From the NCBI GenBank assembly GCA_948567375.1, contig OX419757.1, positions 42,284,001 through 42,348,000 on the forward strand: DNA of 64,000 nt. The letters run 5' to 3'. Each line of letters starts with the position of its first letter. Positions within the stretch are counted from its first letter, which is position 1. The notes under the pieces were generated by a model. That model did no database searches, was not told where the DNA came from, and saw only the letters and a list, made by a program, of their open reading frames with translations. A program made the translations under genes and the position numbers. Below are positions 10,896 to 23,539 of this stretch, in pieces. Source of the stretch: Lunularia cruciata. Its lineage: Eukaryota; Streptophyta; Marchantiopsida; Lunulariales; Lunulariaceae.

Positions 10896-11587
10896 TGTGA
10901 GCCGGCTTGTCTCTCACTCAGGATGAACCTCAGGTAACTACTATGGTAGCGCACCATGGACTAAGAAGGCAAAGAACCCCAACTCCATCATACTCCTCCA
11001 AGGCTAACACTCCAAGACTCAAGACATTGCTCACTAGAGAACTCAATGAGAGAGAGATAGTTGCAAATGAAAGGATGATGAATACCTCCTCACCCCTTTT
11101 TTATATACTTGTGAAGTTGTTACGTACCAAAGTTACTAATTACCGTAGTAACTCAAGTTACTAGACTAAAAGTCAAGTAAAGTCAAAAAGTAGAAAGGAA
11201 TATCCATTCACATGGGCATATTCCCCTAAGCATGTGGTCTTATCTTGACCCAACCACTAAGTCAAGGATTCCTTCACATGGGCTATCCTTGGACTAAAGA
11301 AGAATCCAAAACAAAAAGGCTTGCGGGCCCAAGAGTTCTCAACTCTTTCCTCAAAGCCAAACACCTAGGAATAATACCAAGTCAACACACTAAATTCCAA
11401 AATAGTGGTGCTCATCTTTTCTACTTCCTCTAAAGTAAGGTCCCCTCTATCTTAGCTATGACTAACTTTAGCTAACCATGACTAATATAGAACCTTCCTT
11501 TATCTCTATATAAATAATATCTCTTAAGTACTTGTGATACCAAGCTAAATATCACAATACCACACACATGCACAAATGGGTGTTACA
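10896..11587 (+). mobile_element. 692-bp solo LTR (family S), inserted in copia RT
   Basis: The sequence starts TGTGAGCC and ends GTGTTACA, and is flanked by GGCC on both sides (10892-10895 and 11588-11591). Removing it and one GGCC restores the copia frame around the insertion. A copy of the same length in inverted orientation lies at 40959-41650 and is very similar. TG/CA ends, a TATA-like CTATATAAATAAT at about 11508 and the absence of any coding sequence fit a solo LTR. The 4-bp duplication is shorter than the 5 bp usual for plant LTR elements. Confidence 0.85.
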
Positions 11588-11591
11588 GGCC

Positions 11592-12473
11592 ACAAGGATG
11601 TTAGACATAAATATCAAGAGAAACTTGGGCACTTGTCAATTGTGGTTGACGGAGGGTAAGTATGCTAGGAAGGTACTTTCTAGGTTTAACATGGAGAACT
11701 GTAAACCAATAAGTACTCCTCTAGCTCCTCATTTCTAACTTTTAGCGGCATGTTGTCCTATAGATACTATGGAGTAGAGTTTGATAGCTAACATTCCTTA
11801 TGAGAAAGTTGTTGGGAATCTCATGTACTTTATGACTTGCACTAGACCTGATCTTGCCCTAGCAATGGGTAAGGTTTGCAAGTATATGTCAAATCTAGGA
11901 AGTTCATATTGGGAAGAAGCTAAGTGGATTCATAGATATTTGAGAGGTACACTAGACTATGGGCTCTTATTTGATATAAGATCAATGAATGTCTCATCAC
12001 TAGATGGTTATGTAGATGTTGACTATGGATAAGATCTGGACAAGTAGAGCTCAACAAAAAGGCATATGTTCACACTTGGTGGTGGGTGCATTAGTTGGAG
12101 ATCTATGTTGCCAAAGTGTGTTGCATAGTCTACTACAAAAGTGAAGTATGTGGTAGCACTAGAAGCAGCAAAGGAGGCAATTTGGTTGGATAGACTTGTT
12201 GTTGAGATGGAGTTATTGCATGGTAATGTAAAGCTTCATTGTGAGAGTCAAAGTGCTTTATACCTAGCTGAAAATCAGGTGATGGACAGTGGGGTTAAGC
12301 ACATAGACATCAAGCACCACTTTCTTAGGCAAGTTGTATTAAAGAAAAAGTTTGAGCTAGTCAAGATTGATAGGAAGCTCAACCTGGCTTATGCCTTTAC
12401 CAAATTCATACCTTTAGAAAGCTTCTTTGAGCATTGTGCTACCTTGGAAGTTGTGAAAAAAGTGCATGAATAG
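11592..12473 (+). pseudogene. Copia RT C-terminal part and RNase H
   Basis: After the insertion the copia frame continues with LSRFNM, then NIPYEKVVGNLMYFMTCTRP, the conserved YxxAVGSLMY region, then LRGTLDYGLLF, and the RNase H pattern KYVVALEAAKEAIWL, then LHCESQSALYLAEN, and HIDIKHHFLRQVV, typical of copia RNase H. Some frame breaks are visible, such as TAAGATCT near 12030. The last frame ends at 12473, some 100 bases before the 3' LTR. Confidence 0.85.
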
Positions 12474-12577
12474 GGTGACTTAGCATTGGAGGTGACCTTG
12501 GTTGTTTTGGTTACTAGGTCCTTGTATGGGCTACGGTTATAAGTTCTAGTTTATTCTAGTCTAAAGGAGAGGTCAAG

Positions 12578-12937
12578 TGATCTGTTGTCTATCTAGAAAT
12601 TCCCATTGAGTGATAAATTGCTTAGCAAGGTTACTAACACCAAGACAAGAGTAAAGAGGAAGTTTGTTAAGATTTACTCTTATGCCTTAGGGTTACACTA
12701 TAAGTGGAATTTTTCACAGATTGATGAAAGGAGTGAAATGAGAGAGTGTAGGAACTCTTGTCTTGGATGCTTGGATATGGCAATGAGCCTTGAGTGGTAG
12801 CAAAAACAATTCTTGAAGCATTCTCATGGACTTGGCCTCACATAGAAGTGAACCACAAACTTTTGTGTAATGTGTGAATCTATTGGTTATGTACATGGTG
12901 TGTGGATTTTGTTGTAATGCTCACCAATTTCTCAACG
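12578..12937 (+). repeat. Copia 3' LTR
   Basis: The purine tract AAAGGAGAGG (about 12562-12571) precedes a TG start. The final 160 bases match the partial 5' LTR at 1-160, closing with CTCAACG where the partner has CTCAACA. The exact left edge is uncertain by about 5 bases, as two TG dinucleotides lie close together. Confidence 0.75.
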
Positions 12938-15203
12938 TCTCCAATATAGAGTATCTACTATTTTTTCATGTTAGAACATTTATGATAAATTTGGTATAAT
13001 ATCTAAAAGATATATCTAACTATAAATAATAAGTGAAAATTAACCTCTCGCTTGTTCATTCTAATTTTAGTCAATATAGTATATTGCTTCAACATGCTTT
13101 GGTTTATGTAATGTTTGTTTATAGATTTTTTATTTGTCATCTTACAAAAAAACTGTCTTTTTCATTCAAATTACTACATTACAAGTTGAATATGCATATA
13201 AAGCAAGTGACCATGATAAAATAGCATATTGGAGACAGAAATCTATCTAATAAGCTTACAAATATCTTAGTATTGTTATTGATAGTGTGAATCTTAGGAA
13301 AAATTTGCACTTCTGTACTTCATAAGAACCCAATATACATACAAAGATATTAATCACTTAAATCCAGCAAGAAGAAGGTGCCCTTATAGAAAAAAATGAA
13401 GGATTGGAAGACCCCATCAGCCCATTAATCACTTAAATAGGTGAACTCATTATTAACAAATAAAGTGGATCAAAGCCCTTTTATGATTTAAGTTATGTCA
13501 AATTTAAGAAAACCCTTAGTAATTTTTTGAACCATTATTTATTTGACTAAATTGTCCCACTTCTCTTATTCTATATACACAAGAAAATAAGATTTTCCAT
13601 TCTCTTCTCTTGTTTTTCTATGTTGCTAAAGAAAAGACTTTCAAAACAATTAAACTAGACCTAAGGATAGCTAATCATATACACATAATATGCATCTATT
13701 AAATTTCTAGTAAAAACATTATTATATTTGGATTTGTTTAAAGTACACAAACTTCTATTCCTATCACACAAGATCAAAAGTTTTATAGCACTTGAACCTT
13801 GAATTTAGTGTTTAAAAGCAATTAATTATCTCAAAAGCTATCTTGATGAAGGTCCCATACAATATTGTCCTTTGAATAGAACTACTTTTAGACAAAAATA
13901 TGAATGTTAAATTGAGTGTTTCAAAGTAATTGATGATCTCAAAAGCTATCTTGATGAAGATCCCATACAATATTATCCTTTGAATAGTACTACTTTTAGA
14001 CAAAAACATGAACCTTAAATTGAGTGTTTAAAAGTAATTAATGATCTCAAAAGCTATCTTGATGAAGATCCAATACAATATTATCCTTTGAATAGTACTA
14101 CTTTTAGACAAACACATGACCCTTAAATTGAGTGTTTAAAGTAATTAATAATCTAAAAGGTATCTTGATGAAGATCCTGTACAATATTACACCTTGAATA
14201 GTACTACTTTTAGACAAAAACTTTGGTTCAAACTAACAAGTATGGAGAAAAACATTTCAATATATATTTCATGGGAATCTAAAAATAATATCCATTGTTT
14301 ATTTCACTATCAATGTATTAGAGTAAAATCTTAACTTTTCAACAATTATCACAAAGGTAAATTATACAAACAAGGTATGTTGATTAAGATTTAGTTATTG
14401 GAGTGTCTTGAATATCCATCAATATCAATTTTAAAGATATCCATAAGAGTATAAGAACATTTTGCTTTCAATATTTCTTTAATATTGATAAAGCATTATA
14501 GAATGATTTGCTTTCATTTGAGAACATGAAATTTGCTGAGGCTATTTTTGAATCTCAACTTTGCCGTTTGTAGAAGATATGATACATTGTGACCAAGTAC
14601 AAGTATTGAAGCTCTTGACATGTAAGATAAGAAGTAAATTTGGCTTAAAAACTTGTAGCCAGTAATCAATCTTTAATTAAATTTAGAATGAAAAGTATCA
14701 TTACCTTAGAATGATAAAGGCACCAACATTCAATGGTTAAGTATTGACCAAATAAATGTAATTAATAAAAATAACTTTTATGAAAAGCACCAAGGAAGTG
14801 AGAAAAAGATAAAAGAATTTTTTCTCATGGATTGACTTTACCAATTACAAGCTATAAGATTTTACATTGACTATAAAATTTATATCAGTTTAACTTTCTA
14901 TGTAAATACAATTACATAAATTGGATTCAATCAAAGATTGAAAAGATAACAAAAACTTGGAAGATGAATTTCTTGAAATGTGTACTTTCGTAGGTAATCT
15001 TAGATATAGATTAGACTTAGTTTAAACAATAACCTTCTATAACTTATCTCTATAAAATTTTGGACAATAATAGTCTATGGGATGAATACCTTAATATATT
15101 GCCTTTGATTAAATATCATACCTCTTTCTATCATATATTTCATCTTTATAAATAAAATAAATTTTCAATACTTGAAGATCATATTTTCCACATGGTTGAT
15201 GTT
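12938..15203. other. AT-rich intergenic DNA
   Basis: I see no gene here. Open frames are short, rich in Lys, Ile, Phe and Asn, and without family motifs. It includes a partial copy of the GAAGGATGG repeat family (about 13396-13430) and the 108-bp tandem array listed separately. Confidence 0.7.
13810..14220. repeat. 108-bp tandem repeat, about four copies
   Basis: The core TCAAAAGCTATCTTGATGAA begins at 13831, 13939 and 14047, with a variant near 14153, giving a period of 108 (106 for the last). Each unit also contains CATACAATATTATCCTTTGA and GTACTACTTTTAGACAAA. Copies differ at few positions. Two copies encode an open frame on the minus strand only because the unit length is a multiple of three. 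Confidence 0.92.
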
Positions 15204-15786
15204 TGCAATAGTTTGAAACAGAAGAACATAAGATTGGACTTCCCAAAACTCCGATGGCACAAGGGAGCACTACATCTCTATAATATAGCAAAGAAAATCC
15301 CGTACGAGTGAGCTACACCTTAGATAAGATACATGAATTAGTTACATACCAACCAGTTACATCCTTAGATTAACTACACTGATTGGTGACATGTTAACCC
15401 TGTTTCCATTTGGTTGGTCAAATAAGTTTGACCAAAGAGAAGTTTTTGTGAATCTTTCTACAAGAAGCTCATAAAAACTGGAAGAGGACATGCCGGAAAT
15501 ATCTTGTGAAAAAAGTTCGAGGGGGAGAAAAGGCTATGACTTCTCATAGCCTTTTATCCAAAAGGAATAGGATTTCATTTTTTAGGTCCAATTCTTTTGT
15601 TTATGCCTCCAAATTTAGCTCTAAAGTTTTTGGTGCATTTTAGACCTCTGCCCTATTAATGAAGTATTATTTTGCTGACTACTCTATCTGATCCAATTAG
15701 AACAGTGTGTATAAAATCTCTAAATATATTACCCAGCCAATTTTCACCTTTAGATAAATTATCTAGCTAATGATATTACAAAGTTA
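15204..15786 (-). repeat. Relic of a gypsy-family LTR (family G)
   Basis: The segment resembles, in the same orientation, the LTR at 42625-43374: GGGAGCACTACATCTCTATA matches GGGAGCACATTCTCTTTATT, and CCATTTGGTTGGTCAAATAA matches CCATTTGGTTGGCCAAATAG. It ends with GATATTACAA as that copy does near its end. It is more decayed than the others and shows no clear target duplication. Edges are approximate. Confidence 0.7.
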
Positions 15787-18700
15787 TAGGAAACAAAATA
15801 AAATTACAAAAATCTCTTGTAATGTATATTTTCTCCTATAGTATAAATTCTCTTCACAGATAATTATATAGAGGTAATAGTTTACCACATTCTGGAATTT
15901 ACAACATTGCAAGAAAGTATGGTAGTAATTTTTCTCTTCTTACATACCTCAAAAAAATGATTGTAAAAACAAAAGATTCATTAGTTCAAGGTTGTTACTC
16001 AAAGTTCTTACAACATAAAAAGTGGCAGTGCTCTTGTATAAACTATTTATTTTTCCAAAATTTATTTAAGACTGTATTTTAATATATTTTGTAACCTCAA
16101 ATGATTTAACTTCCATTCTCCAAAGCAAGAACACTCGTGGAATTTTATATATTGCTCTACATTTGCATAAGCAACCAAGTTATTCACTATCAAATAGGAA
16201 TGTAGATCATTTATGCTTATCTTTGATTAAATTACTCTGTTCCATATTTCATAGGATTTTATTAGACTACCAAAAAGGAAGATAATGGATATTCCAAAAA
16301 TAATCTTATTCATATAGATTAGTTAGTACAATTAAAATTGTTGATTAGTTAGTATTTTTGATAAGTATCTTATTGAATTCTTAGAGGATATACATTATAC
16401 AAACATACACTATGGCTATGTAACAAAGAAATGCAGCTAGAGTTTGTTGATGAAGATATACCAATATATATAAACTATAGATTTTTATCAAGGATCAACT
16501 ATTATTATAAGAGAAGAGGGAATTTTTGGTAACCTTGGATAATATTTACAGCCATCTCATTATAGAATAGTAATACATATGTTTGAGATATTCAATACGT
16601 TATAGAACTTTTGTTTATTGCAATTTAGAAAGTTCCAATAACGATCATCAAATTTATATACCTTGTAAAGTTTGGAATTTTTTGTTAAGCTACTAATAAG
16701 TGGATTGTCTTGACCTTGTTACAACAATTAATGAGACCAATAAATTATTTTATTGATGACATACCAAAAATGCATAAAAATTTGTATAGGTCAAACACAT
16801 GTCCAAACTATAGAGTTTAAATTCAACATATGTATCTCAGTACTTTTATGAAATAACAAGATAAAATAAAACCGTAGTAATTGAATGAAAAAAATATATA
16901 TACAAAATTTCCAAATAGAAAAGAAGATCCTTTATTATATATTATCCTTAAGTATGCTGAGTTTATAATATGAAAGCTCAATGTATGGTGAATGTAGAAT
17001 GCACTATCATTCTTATTCTTATTTTACAACATAAATGGTAATAGATAATAAGAATATTACTCATTACAATCCTCACTTGAGTTTAAATTATATTTATGGT
17101 ACAAATTATATATATATATATATATATATATACCTATATAAATCATGGTTGAACTACCATAAGTGCTTTCATAAAAACACAATTCAGCTAAAAAATGATT
17201 AATTAAAATGAACATGATGGCCAATACTTAGATGCAACATGTATTTTTGTTGAAATGTGCTCTTTTACTAAAAAAATTGTCTTTCATGCCTAAATAACAT
17301 GTTCTTTATTGATAATAACCACCTAAAGCTAAAGTTGCTTTGAATATTCAAATAATAAAAGGAGGCATTGAATTAAAATTTGAAATAAAATGGAAGTAGA
17401 TATGTTTTGTCACCTGGTAATCATACATGAAGAAGTGATAAAACAATCTGATATTCATTGTACTATTCTAAATTCATCATGTTCCCAAAAAAAAGATTGT
17501 TCTAATTGCAAAAAAATCTATATTGATGTTTTCTTCTAGAAAAGTGTTATTCTTCTCGTTAATATACTACTCACAATAATTTTACAATATTAAAAGTGGA
17601 AATAAAAGGAACGAGTATATAATTGAGCAAAAAAATCTCTTTGTAGTACTTATTTGCAAGAGAAAATAGTTTCATCTGAAAGTACTCTTGATCCATATTT
17701 GTGGATCTATACACTTTCACCGTAAATTTTATGTTCTACAAACATATAAGATTGCATATTTTACACTTATTTTACTATATGATGGATACAATTTTTGAAT
17801 TAAATAAATATTTTATTACAAGCATTATATGTTATCTCTTAATATACAATAAATCAAACCATTCATTACTATGTTTAATATATTGTGATCCCCTATCTTA
17901 ATATTGGAATATAATTGGTGATTTGCATCACTAAATATATTCAACATTATTGATGAATGAAAAACCTAAAGATTGTATTCAGAGTTTTTTTTTTATTATT
18001 ATAATTGTTTAAATGAGGTTATGAATGTGTAAAAGTATTATAATAGCAAATAGTATATTAATTTGCTAATATCAACAAGATTTCAATTGATATTGTTTGG
18101 ATGTTAGCCCAATTTTTCCTATCAACATCGATACTACTTGCTATTATATTAAAATACTCTTACCTTGAATTAAAAATGCCATAAGCTTTAAAAGAGTAAA
18201 AATTTCTATTAGATCTATGTTTTGACTTATGAATCAATTATAATCATTACTAAATAGCTACCTAGTATCTTTGTAGATTAGTTCAACTATAAGGTTGTTG
18301 AAGGTTTTAGGACTTTGAACATTATGTGTCTAATAGCCAGTTGGAAACATAAAACGGATCTCCTTAAGGTTAACTAGCATTCCTAAGACAATTGAATCAT
18401 ATTAATAAAATTAGTACATGGTAGTAGACTTTCTAAACCCTTTATATAAATTTTGTTTACAATTGATGAAATTATCATCCTTCAAATTATATTAACTACC
18501 TAAACTTAATTTTGGCTAGCTTTGCAAAATTCACTTTAATAAGGAATTTTTAAGAGGCTCAATCTCTCACTATGGTGAAAATGGAGTATTCATTGTAGTT
18601 GCTAAGCTACAATTTGTTAAGTCAACAAGTGAATCGACTTAAAATAAAGAAATTCATTTAAGTTTTGATAATAGTCCATTATCTTGCTAACTATTCATAG

Positions 18701-21700
18701 TTTGCAATAAGATATCCTTACTTTGGACCTTTTTTCCCTAGAATTGGAAACAAAAGCAACCATAAATATTTTTTACAAATTTTCTACTCATCTGTAAATA
18801 AACTAGTTTGAAACAAAGCAAATATGATGTAATCCAATGGAAGAATTTTGTCATAATTATGAAGTTTTTGCCCATAATTACAATTGAAAGTGTAGATTCC
18901 TCCATATCCTTTGGGAGAATATATTCGATATCACAAAACACTGTACAAAATAAAGTACATTACTCTCTTAAATGGAACAAAAAGCTTAGTTTATGAATCA
19001 CTAGCAAAATGGATACCAATTTATTACTTGTATAATTCTAGATAAAAAAACACAGGTTTGTTGTTGATAGATATTAAAATAACATATTATTTAGCTTCTT
19101 AGATAACAATCAGAAAATCCATATGCTTTATTACAAAATTACTTGCTTGCTAATATGCTATATAGACTCCAAATAAAACTATAAGATAAAATCTATACTC
19201 AAAATAAACTAAAATGTATAATTTTGTAGGTGGAACTTTAAAATATTTTAATTTTATGATTTTACCTTTTAAATATCAATATTATAAAGTAGTATATAAA
19301 CACCATCTCTAATAAAGAGAGATTCTTTATGCACAAGAAACTAAAGCTTCTTTGAGGAGATACATAGTTCTGTAATATATACAAGTATCAACTCTTGAAG
19401 TAAATTTTATGGTTAAATGGATCATCAAATGAATAAATAATTTCCTGTTAATAACTTTTCAAGATATAATTATAAATTTTAGATTTGTACCTTTTTCATA
19501 TCTGTCCTCTTTATAACCATTATGATTTTTTTCTGCCCCTTAATTGAAATAATAGTACAAGTAAGAAATAGTGATAACGCATAATAAGTCTTCCAAATAC
19601 CATGAAAATAATTTTATTTGTTTATTTAATTCACCTACAGAAATATTTTTTGGACATGATGTATAAAGTTATAATAATTCTGATAATAAACTACAATCTT
19701 AAATATAGTATTCATATGCTTAACTGTACATAAATTAAAATTGGTGATATACATAGCATAATATAATATATATAATTAAAACAAAGTTCACTAAGAAACT
19801 CAAATATAAGCTTCACAAAATCAACTATAATTTCTATTTAGCCATACCACTTGTTAGCTTATAGTGCACTGTAAATCAAAACCACATATAATCTATATAC
19901 TGCTTCAAAACATAATATAATCCATCTATTCTTCATCGTTTCAAAACCCTTAAGGAGCTTTGTATTATATGCTATTAGTATGATCTAATATTTGAGCCAA
20001 TCTAATCTCCTAAAGTTTGTAGCTAACACGGGGTATGGTGAGGTTATAGGATCCCATATTAAAAATATGTAATATGTATAAGAAATTAAATAAATTGAAT
20101 ATAATTTAGCACTCAAGCACTTTAAATTTTACTTTTTTTTCTTTCTATTTATAGCAAAATATGTTATAGAAAAAAATTAATGTCTTCAAAGACATATCAG
20201 GTATCTTATAGCATATAATGATGAAAGTCATCCTGAAATACTTTAACCATTTAAATTGAAGAACAAGTTTTAAAGGTAAATTATATTTTAAATTTATAAA
20301 ATTTAAAGGTAAATCATATATTTGTGTGCAATAACTTTGTCTGAGAAGAAATAGCAAGTCAACCCAAAACAACCAAAAGAGCAAATAATAGTTATCTTAT
20401 TGCAAAATAAATGATTTTTGGTCTTAGTGGACTTCCTTTTTCTACCTTAGTTAACAAGAGGGATTTTTAATCATGATTCAGAAATGTAGATCTTAGAGCT
20501 TGATGGAGTTTGCTTTACGTAATGTAATTTTGTATAGGTTGCTTGATTTAATAGAGTATGCTTTTACTTACTTCGTTGTCTTTACTACTTCATAGTCAAG
20601 ACAATGCTTAGGATGCAAAACTTGGATATAGTGGATTAGTGATTGAATTGTATTTTATACAAATAATACCTCTAAGTCTATTATTTACACATATTTTACT
20701 ATAATTATTACATATAAATTTATAGTTATTATAGCTTTTGCATTGATTGTCTCAAAAGAAAGAAATAAAAAGAACATAGGGATTAGTTTATGTAGACCAA
20801 TATTTCAAACATGGTAAATCAGTTATTAAAGATATGTATTCAACTTATAATATTAGATTATTCTAAATTTTAAAATAGACACGAGCTGATATTACTAGTA
20901 TTGGTTATCTTGAAGTTTTTGTATAAGTAAAGATGGTATCTGATTTTAGATTTTGATATAAAATCCTATATGATGGAAATAAAAATTATTTTAGATTTTC
21001 ACTATATTTTATAATTTATATCATTCTACAATTTAGTCCTATCATATTATTTGATTAAGTTACCCAAATATGCTTTTCTATTAATTCAATTAAGAAGGCT
21101 TAGATGATAATTATATGGTTCACTTGTTTTTTATATATTGTTGCAATAACATACTTTCATAACATATCATTAACTATATTTGGTTAGTTGGAACTGAAAT
21201 GAGCGGCCTCATCTAGTTAACATATTGGCTAGAAAAGTAGTTATTGAGAACTTATACGTGAAGTTAAGTATGACTTAGAAAGTTAAGAGTAGTCAATGAT
21301 TCAAGTGTACAACACAAAAGTGCAAAATAACTTGTAGTGAAGCAAAATAACTTGTTAGTGAAGCAAAACATCATTTTTCAAGTCTTATAGATATAGTCTC
21401 TAACTACTATATCAAACATATGTGTCTTATATACCATATAATCAATCCATATGAGTGACAATGATTAGTCTTTATAGTAGTGATTTGGTATATAAGAATG
21501 GAAGAGTAACATTTAGGAGCATATTACCTTTGTAGTTCATAAATGAGTCTTTATGTGTGCGGTGGCACAATGTCTATGAAATATCAATATAAATGGCAAG
21601 AACAAGTTGCCCCTCAAGGATACACATGTCCAAAATGACTAAATACAAATAAAAATGTTGTTATGATGACTATCAATTATTTTCTATTTAACCTCATGGG

Positions 21701-22936
21701 CAAAGTTGCTTCCCAAAAGAGTATAATGTCACCAACCTTGGTACACTATGATAATGTAACTAATTGACGATGAAGCTCATAGTATTTCAAGTCTAGAAAA
21801 GTCCAAGACATAATGGTTCATTTGGAATGAAAGTCACTTCATTGCAAAGTTATTGTACCTTCTCCTTTTACGTGGCCAGATTCCACTCAACTATTGTTAT
21901 GGCAATCTCTAAGACTTACAATATGTAGTCATGTCACATGTGTTTATTCATACAAGATTGTTATTACGAGGACTTACTATTAGTATATGGGAATGCACAA
22001 CTCGAGGAGGAAAACAAGATCTTCCATGGATCCAATCACCTTGACACCTACAACTATAACAAAATTTCATCCTTCCCATAAGGTACCATATCACAACAGG
22101 TGAAGTGATCATAATGCTCAATCTCACTTGGAAGTGTTACTCAATGATACCCTAAGCATGCAACAAACTAGCTTTGTATTTTTCATGACATCTATATAGT
22201 ACTTAGAGTTGTATTCTCTAGTTTGACAAAAATGAACTCTCTCACTCAAATGTTTCTACTCATGAATCAAGATTCTTCACTCTGTTCTTGAGAAGCATGC
22301 AACCACCATGACATGGTGTGGACTAATACACATACACTAACTTGAGTGTCTCAATGGTATAAATTTCATTTTACTACAAAAGAAGGATGCACCAAATGGA
22401 CACAATGGTCATCAAGCTTAAGCCCCTTATACATTTTCCTACTTGGCTATGGAGAAATCCAATGATTAAATGAGGTTAAAAATCTCTTAATTACATCTAA
22501 GGCATTAAGTGCTAATCATATTCTATCCATTAACCCTAAACCCTATCCTTAAGTACAAATGGGCCATGGCTACTACCACCTTGGTGCATGGTCATCCACA
22601 TAGGCTAAGTAACGCAAGGTCATTACATTATATCTACTATTATGTACAAAGTATGTATAAGAACAAAGGGTCTTTACCTGCAACTACAAGGCCTAAACTA
22701 TCATTTCTATGAGACAACACTTAGTCATTTCTCACGAAGTTAAATGCAGTTTGTTTTGTTTGAAGTTAATGGCAAGGTCATGCTCTGTAAGTAGTAATAG
22801 CCAATACCAATGAAAAATTGCTTGCTCTATTACATATGTGGTTAGCTCCATGAGCTCCTTTGGCATGTTAGAGATGAGTAGATTCATTAGTTGTAAAATT
22901 AACTACTAAAGATCCAAAAGAACTATTTTAAGCAAG
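15787..22936. other. Long AT-rich intergenic region without genes
   Basis: About 7 kb of very AT-rich DNA. Stops are frequent in all frames, and the few open frames (for example 17701-17901) are low-complexity. I find no tRNA, rRNA or organelle-like sequence. A (TA)13 run lies at 17107-17132. The right third (from about 21500) is somewhat less AT-rich and may be ancient retroelement DNA beyond recognition. Confidence 0.6.
17107..17132. repeat. (TA)13 microsatellite
   Basis: An uninterrupted TA dinucleotide run of 26 bases in AT-rich DNA. Confidence 0.95.
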
Positions 22937-23533
22937 TGTGATACAAGTAGTTAGACATATTATATAGATGTGAAAATTGGCTTGGTAACATCTAGAAGGA
23001 TATTGTGTACAATGGGATAGGAAGATAAGACAAAGATGTCACCAAAAGAGTACCTCTACTAATAGAGTAGAAGCCAAAAATGGCCTGAAAACTTTATAGC
23101 CAATTTTGGAGGCCTAAATAGATGAAATAGGCCTAAAAAATGAGAATATTCCACCCCTTGAAAAATTGAAGGCTTGCCTTCTCCCCCCTATGATTTGTCT
23201 CATCAAGAGCTTCCCAATGGTATCTCATCCACGTGATTTTGAGCTCCCTACAAGAAGATTTCCTAAAGATTCCCTTTGATCAAATCCGTTTGACCAACTA
23301 GATAGGATAAGGATTGACATGTCACCCATCCAAACAACTAATCCAAGTATGGAGCTTGTTGACAAGTCACCAATCCATGTATCTGATCCAAGGGTGGAGC
23401 TTCCTTTGAATATATCATCTGCTATATAATAAAGAGAAAGTGCTCCTTTTGGGGCATCGTAGCATTGAGGGTGAAACTTGCATTTTCTCTCTTGTATCTC
23501 TCTTGGAAAGTTCTCTTGTCATCTGAGTATTTT
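22937..23533 (+). mobile_element. Solo LTR of family G with target duplication
   Basis: It begins TGTGATACAAG and shares long blocks with the LTR at 43637-44325, for example CTAGAAGGATATTGTGTACA, GCCAATTTTGGAGGCCTAAA and TTGCTATATAATAAAGAGA-like text near its end. The hexamer AGCAAG lies on both sides (22931-22936 and 23534-23539), consistent with a 5- or 6-bp target duplication. No coding sequence is attached, so recombination between two LTRs probably removed the interior. Confidence 0.8.
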
Positions 23534-23539
23534 AGCAAG

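Larger units (their letters stand above)
1..12937 (+). mobile_element. Ty1/copia LTR retrotransposon, degraded, with nested insertions
   Basis: The end of the 5' LTR (1-160) closely resembles the end of the 3' LTR (12578-12937), and a primer-binding-like site follows at once. Between the LTRs, reading plus, come gag with a zinc knuckle, an integrase, a reverse transcriptase and an RNase H: the Ty1/copia order (integrase before RT). All frames carry stops or shifts, so the element is dead. It has been invaded by a gypsy element (904-6387) and a solo LTR (10896-11587), and it contains an antisense NOT2 gene fragment between primer site and gag. The 5' LTR start and the upstream target duplication lie outside the window. 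Confidence 0.88.

Noticed and set aside
13810-14220. CRISPR-like array
   Set aside because: The repeats are 108 bp and directly adjacent, with no unique spacers, in plant nuclear DNA.
12938-22936. Organelle DNA insertion, suggested by the very high AT content
   Set aside because: No chloroplast or mitochondrial gene, rRNA or tRNA could be recognised in any frame; the region instead contains LTR relics and simple repeats.
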